Made by a program: the position numbers and the translations under genes | Origin: Ianthella basta | Taxonomy: Eukaryota; Porifera; Demospongiae; Verongiida; Ianthellidae | Reading direction: 5' to 3' | NCBI GenBank assembly: GCA_964019415.1 | Contig: OZ025870.1 | Span: 1,818,501-1,882,500 of the forward strand | DNA: 64,000 bases | Notes under the pieces: model-generated | Databases searched by the model: none | What the model was told of the DNA's origin: nothing | Seen by the model: the letters and a program-made list of their open reading frames with translations, nothing else | In this document: piece by piece, positions 11,986 to 21,998 of the stretch | How the letters are laid out: every line of letters begins with the position of its first letter | Position numbering within the stretch: position 1 is the stretch's first letter

Positions 11986-12400
11986 ATACTTATTATAATT
12001 CTTTTAATAATGACCTACAGAAATTGTCTGTAAACACGTGGCTCATGCATGCATGTATATTAGTTCAGTTAGATTCAGCTTGGCTGTGCCAGTTTGTTAT
12101 TAAGTGCCCTGCATGCATGTATACATAGTCTTGTTGACGGCTTAAGCAGCAGCAGCTGCATCGATCTAGGTACATGGTGAACATAGAAACCTTCATTGCT
12201 TGATCGATCATTAAATGGCATAATAATTGTCTTTGGACTGCTGCTGCATTCATAGTTATGGCACATGCATAATACGTTTAATATAATAACTACCATGCAT
12301 AATGTTGTGTTCCGAACTAGGTAGACATATGCACAATAATTGCATTATTGTTGCCATGGAAGTCATAATTATGCTATATTGAATATTCATGCCCGGGGTC

Positions 12401-12568
12401 TATAAAAGCACTCAAACCATCCTACCACACCGAGGAATTGTGTTGTGCTGTGTATCAATATCCATTGAACATGGCCAATCCTTGTGACTTCCGAGATGAT
12501 GAGATGAGATCTTGCACGTATGCAAATTGTGTCCCAAAGATTGAATATAATAATTTGTGCATGTCATA
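12401..12568 (+). pseudogene. T-family promoter and first codons, truncated copy of T1
   Basis: TATAAAAGC at 12401 and an ATG at 12471 (MANPCDFR) match the start of the intact gene at 13947. After eight codons the sequence diverges and a stop follows at about 12568. It lies in the left half of a tandem duplication (about 11555-12480 against 13105-13965). Confidence 0.75.
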
Positions 12569-12937
12569 AGCAATGTTCTAGCTGGCGTGAGCAATAATAC
12601 ACTATTCCGAAGTTACAATGTTATTCTGGATGTAGCCAGGATGACCATGTGTAAATTTGTGTGGTTCTTCCCTGAATCCTCGGCAAATCTCCTGAGCTAG
12701 CACCACTGCGGCTGAGAGAATTATAGTACGCAATATTTAGCACTGCTTTCAAATTGTAAAAACACTAGAAAATATAGGAGGTATATAAGTTACCCCTGTT
12801 GTCACAGTTGTGAACTTAAAACATTAATTTATATTATTATTGTTTTGCAACAATTAACAGCATTTATACAGCTACAAATACATAATTAGCAATGGCTGCA
12901 GAAGGATTGTGGTTACAGAAATAAGTGGTCAGTCAGA

Positions 12938-13105
12938 AAGGGTTGGTTCTCCAATACCAGCTTCACAACAGGGTTGAAAACCTTGCCGACGTTTTGACCA
13001 GATGCTCTGGTCTTCTTCAGGGCGAAGAATGTTGTGAAGCTGGTATTGGAGAACCGACCCTATCTGATGCCTGAGCCAGCTGAGAAGCCCTCACTTCATT
13101 AAGTG
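12938..13105 (-). mobile_element. Short hammerhead-bearing insertion with 13-bp target duplication
   Basis: TAAGTGGTCAGTC is present on both sides (about 12925-12937 and 13099-13112). Inside, a 26-bp inverted repeat (12944-12969 and 13031-13056, containing GTTCTCCAATACCAGC) encloses a hammerhead-like core at 12985-13023. The core has stem I GCC/GGC, CTGAAGA, stem II GACCAG/CTGGTC, then AAAAC where GAAAC is expected, and GTC. The G-to-A change in the catalytic box would inactivate it. Confidence 0.6.
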
Positions 13106-13138
13106 GTCAGTCTGTGAATATCCATACTTATATACCCA

Positions 13139-13161
13139 CAGTGTGTGTGTGTGTGTGTGTG
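13139..13161. repeat. (GT)n microsatellite
   Basis: About 11 GT units. Confidence 0.9.
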
Positions 13162-13204
13162 CATAGGTTCATGTACGTACATACGTAATAAAAAAGCAAA
13201 CAGC

Positions 13205-13440
13205 CTTTGCACAACAGTCACTGTATGTATACTGTTCCTGCCTTTGCTGCATCAAGCCCCAATAGGAGGTTTATCTGGAGCTAGAGTTTGCAATACAAAT
13301 TATTAATAACAGGCTTCATTGTTAGTATATATGCTAGATATACTTCTGGTAATCTAATTCCGAGCTGGAGCTTTGCCAAAGGAATTCCACTGGATGTTCC
13401 AGGCCCATCACACTGTGCATTAATCTCTGCCTTTCGCAGC
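13205..13440 (+). pseudogene. T-family gene fragment (second half of a tandem duplication)
   Basis: A near copy of 11757-11985, including the SFAKGIPLDV-coding block. It has no continuing frame. Confidence 0.7.
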
Positions 13441-13871
13441 CGTAATACTTATTATAATTCTTTTAATAATGACCCGCAGAAATAGTCTGTAAACACACGG
13501 CTCATGCGTGCATGTACATGCATGCATGTATATTAGTTCAGCTAGATTCAGTTGTGTTCAGTTGTGCCAGTTTGTTATTAAGTGGCATGTATACATAGTC
13601 TTCTTGACGTCTTAAGCAGCAGCAGCTGCATCGATCTATGTACATGGTGAACACAGAAACATGCATGCATGATTGATTGGCATAATATTTGTCTTGGGGC
13701 ATGCTGCTGCATTCATAATTATGGCACATGCATAATACGTATTATATATATAATAACTGCTATGCGTACGTAATGTTGTGTTCCGAACTAGGTAGACATA
13801 TGCACAATAATTACATTATTGTTGCCATGGAAGTCATAATTATGCTATATTGAATATTCATGCCCATGGTC

Positions 13872-13879
13872 TATAAAAG
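13872..13879 (+). promoter_or_regulatory. TATA box of T1
   Basis: TATAAAAG lies 75 bp before the T1 ATG. It is preceded by GAATATTCAT, a word that also precedes T2 (15751) and T3 (20200). Its conservation upstream of all T copies makes a shared promoter likely. Confidence 0.6.
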
Positions 13880-13946
13880 CATACAAACCATCCTACCACC
13901 ACCGAGGAATTGTGTTGTGCTAGCTGTGTATCAATATCGATTGAAC

Positions 13947-14486
13947 ATGGCCAATCCTTGTGACTTCCGTGCCAGGTGGACCTATTGCTACTGTATGATT
14001 GGACTTGTGTTTAGTGTACTATTGTACTTCGTAGTACTGAGTCTAAGCTGGGGGTTTGCCGAAGGAATTCCACTTGAAGTTCACAATTATAAACCGGATG
14101 AAACTAACAATTCTCTTGCAGCAGCTGTTGCTCTGACATTGCCTGCTGCAGTCTTCATAGCAGCCTTGTGCTGTGTTATGGGTTGTGACAATGAGGAATG
14201 TGGAGACTCAGGATTCATTTGTGCTGCATTCAGTTGGGGCTGTGCCTGCTGTTGTAGTGGCACATTTAGTGCTATTGGTGCTGGGTATCTATTTTTAGCA
14301 GCTTCATCTCCACCTCCACCTAATGTATTCAACACCCTGAACTACACAGTCTTTGCAGTCATCACTGGAGTACTGGCATCTGCTGCAGCCATCGTTTACT
14401 GCTGCAGTGTGTGTGGCTATGGTTTGAAAAGGTTTGATGGAAAAAATTGTGTCTGGCAAAACAGCAGATATGAACTTACAGTGTGA
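13947..14486 (+). CDS. T1: four-helix membrane protein, intronless, family unknown
   Basis: The 179-residue ORF starts with MANPCDFRARW. Hydrophobic segments lie at about residues 14-35, 55-75, 88-115 and 130-155, giving a small four-pass protein. Conserved in the family are SWxFAxGIPLEV after helix 1, a Cys-rich loop (CGDSGFICAAFSWG) leading into helix 3, and a C-terminal K-RF-GK-x-W motif. The ATG is chosen because it follows a TATA box by 75 bp and starts conserved sequence. I do not recognise the family; claudin/tetraspan-like topology is only a shape resemblance. It is one of a tandem set with the genes at 15857 and 20284. Confidence 0.75.
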   Translation: MANPCDFRARWTYCYCMIGLVFSVLLYFVVLSLSWGFAEGIPLEVHNYKPDETNNSLAAAVALTLPAAVFIAALCCVMGCDNEECGDSGFICAAFSWGCACCCSGTFSAIGAGYLFLAASSPPPPNVFNTLNYTVFAVITGVLASAAAIVYCCSVCGYGLKRFDGKNCVWQNSRYELTV

Positions 14487-14789
14487 CCCAAATTTCAGGT
14501 ACTTTAACATTTTTGTACAATGATACCATTAGCATGCGAGTACACTGTTAAATTATAGTCTTATGCACAAATGTATACAAACAGGTACACATTCTGTACA
14601 CCTGTAGCTAGCCTAAATAGTCAAGTACATTATGCACAATGTTATACACAATTGAATGCATCTATGACTGTAGCTAGTGTGTGTGTGAAACTACTATAAT
14701 ATTATTCATTTCACTGGCACCTATGATGCTGGTGGTCTAGACAACCACCACTGAGATAGGATCAAGCTCCTTAGCAACATTAGTGTATT
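14487..14789. other. Intergenic, no gene seen
   Basis: AT-rich 3' flank of T1. Confidence 0.4.
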
Positions 14790-15110
14790 CATGGTCTGAG
14801 CAAGCTAATGTTGATGCCCTTCCTGCAGGAGGTGTGTTTAGATTACATTATTCATTGCTAATGATACTCTATAGTCTCCAGCACAATAATAAACAGCCCG
14901 CCCATGCTCATTCCAAGAAACAGAGCATTCCATTCCAAATATGGCATCGCCCAACGCACTGTGATGTTGACTCAGATGAGTAGATGCTGCTATGGCACAC
15001 TGTATGTGGGGTTGACATTACAATATTGAGAGCGAGAGCAAGTGGAAGATTCAACCAGCAATTGCAGTCATGCATGTCATATGACCCTGTGTTCAAATTG
15101 GTGACACAAG
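14790..15110 (+). pseudogene. M-gene promoter remnant, coding part lost
   Basis: It matches the flanks at 16985-17283 and 21725-21998 in order: TTCATGGTCTGAGCAA, GGAGGTGTG, CATTCCATTCCAAATA and GAGAGCGAGAGCAAG. Only a few codons after the expected ATG remain before homology stops. Confidence 0.65.
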
Positions 15111-15716
15111 TGCTGACATATGTATAACTGTTTGTATGTCTGGGACTGGAGATGCTGGCTGTACTGATGGTCTAACTATGCATGCATGTATGTGATTGAA
15201 TGTATACTGATTGTACTTAGCACCATGCAGTTCTAGGATCTGCTGCATGCAGGCGTACATGCATGTAATTAATTGTATAATTATACTTTGCCTTTACAGT
15301 GGTTCTGGATCTCCATAGCATTAAAACAATTGCAAGGTGTTGAGAGACGAGCTTGCTATATGTAGCTACTATTATGTGCAAAATATATGTGATTATGTAC
15401 TTAGCTAGCTGTATGTTTACATTCTCATCACAACATTAATTCAGTTGGCAAGAGAACTAAATCTCAGCTTCGGAGGCAAAGTAAAACCCGATCCTTTACA
15501 CAGTTGACAAAGACCTTCAGGTCGAAATGTCCTGCATTTGATTGATTTATCATTATCAGTTGTGTCTTGCTCAAGAATCTCGTATCATTGTAAAACCTGC
15601 ATGCATGCATGTTGCAGTAATCATATAATGCATGCACGTTAATACATAATGCTGTACTGAACTATGGCATGCAGCATCTGAAGGCCCATGCAGCAAACTA
15701 CATTATGAAATGGCTG
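15111..15716. other. Intergenic with a weak hammerhead-like trace
   Basis: No gene. At 15501-15534 a CAG/CTG stem, TTGACAA in place of CTGANGA, a GACC/GGTC stem, GAAA and GTC suggest a strongly decayed hammerhead motif. Confidence 0.4.
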
Positions 15717-15768
15717 CAGAAGTGTTGTGGTTACGGAAGTGGTGCGGTCAATGAATATTCATATAAAA
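15717..15768 (+). promoter_or_regulatory. T2 promoter block with TATA box
   Basis: GTCAATGAATATTCAT is followed directly by TATAAAA at 15762-15768. The same upstream block (GCAGAA..TTG.GGTTAC..A..GTG..GTCAATGAATATTCAT) occurs before T3 at 20165-20209. Confidence 0.6.
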
Positions 15769-15856
15769 TGGCATACTATTTATATATACAAGCAAACAGT
15801 CTTACCACAACTCGCTGTGACTTACACGTACTGTGCTGTTCCTGCTTTGCTGCGAA

Positions 15857-16462
15857 ATGCTCTTCAGGAGAATTTGCAAGTTGGCCATTGGGAGAGTTTG
15901 TGATTTTAATAGCAAGATTGCCAGATGCTACTGTATCACAGGTCTCATTGTTAGCATACCGTTGTACTTCCTGGTGCTAATTCTCACCTGGAGCTTTGCC
16001 AAAGGAATTCCACTCGAAGTTCGAATTCATGTCGGCCACTCAGATATTGATCCTTCCTTTCCAGCAGCAGTTGCTGTGTCTCTACCTGGTGGATTGTTCA
16101 TTCTGGCAGTATGTTTTGTTTTCATTGGTGACCGAAAAGGTTGTGCAGACAGAGGGTTCATGTGTGCGGCGTTCAGTTGGGGAACTGCCTTCTTTTTTAG
16201 TGGCATAAGTAGTTTTATAGGTGCTGGGGCTCTATTTATTGCAGCTGCAAATCCTCCTGCACCAGATGTATTCAACCCCCAAAGCTACACTGCTTTTGCA
16301 GCCATCGCTGGGATATTGGCAGCCATTGCAGGCATTGCTTACTGCATCACCGTAGGTGGCTACAGTGCTAAAAGGCTTAAGGGGAAAAGTTTTGTCTGGC
16401 TAAATGAAGAATTCAAACCTTGTCCAGCAATGTTTGAACCTGATTACGAGCCCCTGGCATGA
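15857..16462 (+). CDS. T2: four-helix membrane protein, intronless, family unknown
   Basis: A 201-residue ORF from the ATG at 15857, which matches the aligned ATG of T3. Four hydrophobic segments lie at about residues 27-50, 66-90, 103-128 and 142-168. Family signatures are present: LTWSFAKGIPLEV, DRKGCADRGFMCAAFSWG, NPPAPDVFNPQSY and a C-terminal KRLKGKSFVW. It is closer to T3 than to T1. It is transcribed in the same direction as its neighbours. Upstream lies the conserved TATA-bearing block. No function is assignable from the sequence. Confidence 0.75.
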   Translation: MLFRRICKLAIGRVCDFNSKIARCYCITGLIVSIPLYFLVLILTWSFAKGIPLEVRIHVGHSDIDPSFPAAVAVSLPGGLFILAVCFVFIGDRKGCADRGFMCAAFSWGTAFFFSGISSFIGAGALFIAAANPPAPDVFNPQSYTAFAAIAGILAAIAGIAYCITVGGYSAKRLKGKSFVWLNEEFKPCPAMFEPDYEPLA

Positions 16463-16984
16463 CCAATATTTTGTATACATGAACACAGAATGTTTTGTAG
16501 TATATGCTTACATACCTATTAAGTATCATGATGGTTATGAAATAAAGTTATGTATATTAAACAGCCTTAAATATAGCTATATACTCTCACTCTCTTACCA
16601 GTATCTTTTATGATTAACAAAATTAATGTAGTCTTCAATTTGAAATAATTATGCAATTCAGTTACTATGTATAATTACAACCAACCACTCGTGCATGCAT
16701 GTGGCAAGCATCCATGCTTGGCTCAAGACCTAGGTAGCCTGCAAGATGCACATGCACGTGGGTCCCTTTGGGCTGGTTGGCATGGTGTGCTGTGAGATAT
16801 ATGGTTTGCTGCACACTGATTGGTGCCATTAACCATGCATAGCTATAAGTGAATACATGTACGTGTTTGTGAGTGGTGCAGGTCACACATCACCGTCATT
16901 CTGTCATTTGGACTGATATCATGTCTCTGGCCTATGGGTGATCTGGACAATCACCAAAGGATGCATATGGTGAGTTCCTTAGCA
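16463..16984. other. Intergenic, T2 3' flank
   Basis: AATAAAG at about 16541 could serve as a poly(A) signal. Nothing else is supported. Confidence 0.4.
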
Positions 16985-17283
16985 ACATTTGCTTATTCAT
17001 GGTCTGAGCAAACTAATGTTTATCACAATCTACTGGGAGGTGTGATTTATATTAGATTCATTGCTAGCATCTACTTCATATTCTCCAACACAATAAACAA
17101 CCATTGTACTATGCCCTTCCAAGAAATGGGCATTCCATTCCAAATAAGGCACTGTCCACCCCCTGTGAATACGCTTATTGCATAAACATTCATACAGATG
17201 CTGCTGGGACACAATACAGATGAAGCCACAAGACCAGGGGAGAGCGAGAGCAAGCGGCTGATATATAACCAGCAATCCCAAGT

Positions 17284-17553
17284 ATGTCATGGCCATATGT
17301 ACCGATTGGTGTCCCTACTGCTGTGCTGACGGAACGAGTCACTGCGTTTGGAAACGTTGATCAGACGTCTGTGATAATCACCGTCATTCTGTCATTTGGA
17401 GGTTTGGCATGGGCAATTTTTTTTTATATGTGGTGTTCACCAAGTGGTGCTGCTGTCAGGGGGCATCTGTTCGTGGAAAATGTCAAGGGAAGATTAAGGA
17501 AATATGCTGTGGTAAAGAAGCTCCAATTAGTGGGGGTTGGAATCACGAGTTGA
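17284..17553 (+). pseudogene. M-family N-terminal fragment
   Basis: The ORF starts MSWPYVPIGVPTAV and has one transmembrane helix (IITVILSFGGLAWAIFFYMW), then RLRKYAVVKKL. It matches the start of the M gene at 22.0 kb, including about 300 bp of upstream sequence (from 16985). Homology ends at about 17530, where an unrelated segment begins, so at least 330 residues of the M protein are missing here. Confidence 0.7.
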
Positions 17554-17892
17554 CGTCATAACCACGCCTATTGCAAAACTGAAACGTTACGTTGCGCAAG
17601 CGCAGTTCTTCCACGCCGACCGTCCCCGAAAGTGTTCCTTGCTCTACGAATGTAAGGTTAACTACAGGAATGATTGCCCGCGGCTTTTGAGGAGCGCACC
17701 TATCGGTGGACCGGTAGTCAGGAGAAGGCTGTTGGCAAACAAGCCTGAATATCCTATCATTCATGGTGCGAACCCCAAAGTGGTAAGTAATTCAGGGCAT
17801 TTCTGGATATAGAGTACATGTACTGCTACCTCATGTGCCAAAAGTGTTGAAACCCTCCATATATTTACTAAACTAGTACTTATCCCATTGCA

Positions 17893-18718
17893 GGCCCCAA
17901 CAAACGCTCGGTGTGGAAGGATGTGAAGCATTTTTTTCATCCAACCCCAGAGTCAATGTCAATCTCTAAATTCGGTCAACGTTTGAAGCTCAATTCACTT
18001 GACGTGGATAATTTCAGACAACGTTTGAAGCTCAATTCACTGGACGTGGAAGCAGTCGGAGATGGGAAACTTAACGAAGGTTTGCTATTAGCTTGTGTGG
18101 CGAACTTTGAAGGAGCAACGGCGCATCGGCGCCGTGAAGGTGAGAGGGCCCTACAACCTGTGGTCCATTCCGCCCTGGCTTGCGCTGCTCTGTCAGCATC
18201 AGAACAAACAGGGCGAAAATTTATTGTTGAAGCTGATCCAAGGATCTTCTATAAGGAGGAGAATCGACTTGAAGATGAAGCTTTGTATGCCGAAGTGACT
18301 GGGGGAATGATTAATGAAGATGAAAGACTAAAGTTTAATGGTCTAAATGTTTGTATAACCATGCACTATTAGCCACTTGAAAATTCTTGTCGAAGTTAAG
18401 GGGAGATACTCCTTTCCAAGAGACTTTCTTCGTATCAGTAAATTTGAGCAAGCATTTTCCCAACTAACTCAGGAAGCAGCGTTGGCGCGGACTAGTGAAT
18501 ATTGGCATACGGAGTTGCTCATTGCTTTAGCAAAGCTGGATATGTGGTACCTATTTCAGATCACTGACTCTTCAGACGATGAGTGTGTAAGGTTCACTAT
18601 CACCAACAGCTGGGTTCATTATATCGACATACCATACATAAAAGAGGAGCATGTGTGTAACACGGAGGACATTCGTGAATTGATTACTTTTCTATGCTCT
18701 TATCGTATTGATTAATGT
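17893..18718 (+). pseudogene. Unrecognised ORF pair, one frameshift, ExK motif
   Basis: An acceptor (TTATCCCATTGCAG) precedes 17893, and a GTAAGT donor at 17782 ends an upstream open stretch, so a two-exon gene is likely; the phases I tested do not join cleanly. The frame reads a tandem 13-residue duplication (QRLKLNSLDVDNF / QRLKLNSLDVEAV), then LLLACVANFEGATAHRR and SEQTGRKFIVEADPRIF. A frame change at about 18370 leads into LKILVEVKGRYSF and an acidic C-terminus ending at 18715. VEVKG is compatible with the (D/E)xK half of a PD-(D/E)xK nuclease, but the family is not established. Confidence 0.45.
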
Positions 18719-18822
18719 TGTACTGCAATGTACTGTCTTTTGGTTGTTCAGGCGTCAGGTATTTTCGATTGGAATGTATTGCTTGTATTGAGCATGACCA
18801 CCACACAAAATACAATATCACC

Positions 18823-18984
18823 CCTTTCACATGGACCGCTTAACTCGGGTTAGCGCATTCACATTTGGGGTCAAATCCTTTTCGGGCCATTGCAAAATGG
18901 TGGCCGGAAGTGGGCTGGGGACGAGACTAATCCGGATCACGATTCCGGATTAAGTGGTCCGTGTAAAAGTGACAGTGTATGTAG
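18823..18984. mobile_element. Small TIR element
   Basis: CCTTTCACATGGACCGCTTAA on the left matches, as reverse complement, TTAAGTGGTCCGTGTAAAAG on the right with a few mismatches. It is non-coding and about 160 bp long. Confidence 0.5.
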
Positions 18985-19033
18985 TGCATTCCTGCGGTTC
19001 TGGCCAGCACAGTTAGTCAGGTGCATGGTACCA

Positions 19034-19110
19034 AGTAGTACCTTAGTCTGGCCCACTAGACCATCCCGGGCGCTTACAGGACGGTCTAGCGGGCCAGACT
19101 AGTAGTACCT
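19034..19110. mobile_element. 57-bp hairpin insertion with 10-bp flanking duplication
   Basis: AGTAGTACCT occurs at 19034-19043 and 19101-19110. The inner arms AGTCTGGCCCACTAGACC and GGTCTAGCGGGCCAGACT are near-perfect inverted repeats around a short GC-rich loop. Confidence 0.65.
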
Positions 19111-19319
19111 AGGCAGCCAAATCCCCAACCCTGCTGTGGTTGGTCAATCACACTACCTCTAAATCAATCAATTGCTGTGTTGTCACTACCAATAGGGTGG
19201 TGTGCTGGGGACTAGTAGAATGCAATTATGTATATATTTTATTTGTTGGGCTTGCATGTGTGACCAGCATACAAACATCCACACTACCAGCTACTGCAGT
19301 GTAGATGAATATACATGTA

Positions 19320-19510
19320 CCAACGCTGAACGACAACGGGTTTACTTCTGTAAATACCAGAGGACAGAACGACGCGCGAGGCAACCAGCCTTTACTGCAA
19401 TCAGAATAGCACGTAGGTACCCTTCAGGGGCAGGCGGTCGTTCGGTGAGTGGAGGGAGGGAGAGGGAGCGATGAGAAAGTTGAGGAGAGGCGGGAGATAC
19501 TGACGTTGTA
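19320..19510 (+). pseudogene. Decayed duplicate of LC3 exon 1
   Basis: CCAACGCTGAACGACAACGG, GGTTTACTTCTGTAA, AACCAGCCTTTACTGCAAT and GGCGGTCGTTCGGTGAGTGG follow the order of 24549-24685, including the splice donor and the GGAGGGAGAGGGAG intron start. Frameshifts and stops break it. It lies 5.2 kb upstream of the real exon. Confidence 0.8.
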
Positions 19511-20164
19511 CAGATGCATTGTGTGGTTGTAGTATACGTAGTTCATAGCAAGTAGTTCGTAGCAACGGAAGCAACTGTGAGCTTGCTATATATGCCATAA
19601 ACCCATGCAATTCATCTAATTAGTATAGACAAGAGCACTTGGGATCAAAGCACTAAGTTAATCCTGACGTTTCGGATATACACTTATGTGTGCTTATTGC
19701 ATTTAATATATACGTATTGCCGTAATGCATGATTCGTAATGTAGGAGTAGCTATTACATAACTGTTATTGCTCTTTACCATAATTCCTTGCTTACCATAT
19801 ATACATGCCTCATGTGACAACATCACCGTTGTTTACCTAGTTGTCTGTATACATCCAATGCTTGTAATTGCTAGTAATTCACTGATGAACACAGTAGTAG
19901 GCTACTGAATCGTCTGTTTAAAATGTGATTATGGCTCTTTAGCATTAACGTTTTCACTGAATCCTGCAAGATATAATTATACTATTCCGTATACTTAATG
20001 CCTTTATTGCAATTTTTTTTTCATTTAATCTTATCAATCAAATACAATATACTGGGCAACATACGTACATGTGGTAATAGTAACATTTGGTCTGTACATT
20101 GCAATAATATTGAAGGCTGCAATAATATTGAAGGCAGGTAAGTATAATGCATAGCAATGTGTCT
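19511..20164. other. Intergenic; possible weak hammerhead trace
   Basis: No gene. On the minus strand at 19660-19700, CGAAACGTCAGG is preceded by an ACAC/GTGT hairpin, but the CTGANGA box is not recognisable. Confidence 0.35.
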
Positions 20165-20283
20165 GCAGAAATATTGCGGTTACAGAGTGGTGCAGTCAAT
20201 GAATATTCATGTATGTGTACATAAATACAGGCAAGTCGTCTGACCACAACACTAAACTACTGTTCCTACGTACTTTGCTGGCC

Positions 20284-20892
20284 ATGCTCTCTGGGAACAA
20301 GAATTTCTATGTTTCTTGGTACAAGTTGCTCATTGGGAGAATTTGTGAATTTCATACCGAAAAGTCCAGATGGTACTGTGCCACAGGTCTCTTTGTTAGT
20401 GTACTATTGTACTTTTTGGTGCTGAGCCTCACCTGGTCCTTTGCCAAAGGACTACCGATTGAAGTTCATGGCCCCTCAGACGCCTCCTATGTAGCAGGAA
20501 TAGCCGTTTCTCTGCCGGCTGCAATGGTCACTATTGCAGCATGTTTCATTTTCATTACTGACAGGAAAGGGTGCGCAGACAGAGGGTTCGTGTGTGCGGC
20601 AATCAGCTGGGGAGTTGCCTTCTTCTTCAGTGGAGTAAGTAGTCTTGTAGGTGCTTTGTGTTTGTTTATTTCGGCTGGATCTCCTCCTGCGTCAGATTTA
20701 TTCAACCCCCAAGCCTACATCGCTTTTGCAGCCATCGCTGGGATCATGGCAACCATTGCAGGTATCACCTACTGCTTCACTGCATTCGGCTTCCCTTCTA
20801 AAAGGTTTGATGGGAAGAATTTTGTCTGGCCAAACGAGGATTTTCATCCTTTTCCAACAATATTTGAATTTGATGATGAATCTACAGAGTGA
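20284..20892 (+). CDS. T3: four-helix membrane protein, intronless, family unknown
   Basis: A 202-residue ORF from the ATG at 20284 (MLSGNKNFYVSWYK). Four hydrophobic segments lie at about residues 36-58, 74-95, 108-134 and 147-172. Family signatures present are LTWSFAKGLPIEV, DRKGCADRGFVCAAISWG, NPQAYIAFAAIAG and KRFDGKNFVWPN, with an acidic tail. The promoter block with TGAATATTCAT is conserved at 20165-20209, though a clean TATA is less clear (ATAAATA at about 20221). Function unknown. It forms the third intact member of the tandem T set and lies upstream of the fullest M copy. Confidence 0.75.
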   Translation: MLSGNKNFYVSWYKLLIGRICEFHTEKSRWYCATGLFVSVLLYFLVLSLTWSFAKGLPIEVHGPSDASYVAGIAVSLPAAMVTIAACFIFITDRKGCADRGFVCAAISWGVAFFFSGVSSLVGALCLFISAGSPPASDLFNPQAYIAFAAIAGIMATIAGITYCFTAFGFPSKRFDGKNFVWPNEDFHPFPTIFEFDDESTE

Positions 20893-21724
20893 CCCGCCAG
20901 GCCAGTATCAATCTACCATTGTAACTTCTAGAATTCACATACACTTAGAGTGTATAAAGATAGAACACTGTTTTGTTGTTTTCAAAGTATCTTTTGCATT
21001 TTGCAAAACTTATGTTGTCTTTAAAATGTGCAATTCAGTATATAACTGTTACAGTGTAACCAACAGTGCTATATGGTGCTCATGGTATATGGACGTGCAT
21101 GGCTCGAAGTCTAGCTTGCACCACACAGAAAGACAGATCTTGAATTTGAATGCTTACCCTAATTAAGGCTATATAAAATGCATTGACATTTTATATGTTA
21201 TAACATTGACATACAATATTGCAACAATTTGCTTCATATATACCAATTGGTGACACAGTCTATAGTGAATGCATGTGATGTATGAGACAGTTGCTAAAGC
21301 TAGTTCGTGGGGCGTGTGTATTTTGAGCGTGCTATATGCTTGTACGTAAGACCATGTGCAGCTACATACATTAAAGGTGGACATGAAGCTTTATGCTTAC
21401 TCTGACACTTAAAGAATATGCCTGAAGAGATTATGGCTTCTTATGCTTGCCCGATCACGATCAAGAGAGGGAGACACTGAAATTTGTTCTTTCTATCCTA
21501 TAATTGCATTATAGGATAGAAAATAGATATTAGATATGGCATTTCATCACGTGAGCAATGACTGGAGTATTTGGCAGCTGATGCAAGCAATGATAATAGC
21601 TACAGAGTCAGGAGTCTAAATTAAAATTGGGCAATTTTACATGGTATCTTCCAGCCATCAATGGGTGGGTGTGTACATGGCGTGTGAATCGAGGTTGTAG
21701 CGAATGCCTGTCTCCATAGCAACA
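20893..21724. other. Intergenic with a 15-bp-arm perfect palindrome
   Basis: No gene. At 21490-21522 TTTCTATCCTATAAT and ATTATAGGATAGAAA are perfect inverted repeats around TGC, a strong hairpin of unknown role. Confidence 0.5.
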
Positions 21725-21998
21725 TTAGCTTATTCATGGTTTGAGCAAACTTATGTTTATCCCACTCCTCAAGGAGGTGTGTACACATTATATATTCATT
21801 ACTAATTATAGTCTACAACCCAATTATGCACAGTCAGTTGTGGTGCATTCCAAGAAATGAAGCATTCCATTCCAAATATGGCATTGCTCCACCCACTGTA
21901 AGTTACCTCATATATTCACAACACAATTGAAGCAACAAGCTTAATTCAGGGAGAGCGAGCTAGTGCAAGGAGTGGAGTCTATACCAGCAATTGCTGCC

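Noticed and set aside
19655-19705. Hammerhead on the minus strand near GAAACGTCAGG
   Set aside because: The CTGANGA box is not recognisable; only the 3' half of the motif resembles a hammerhead.
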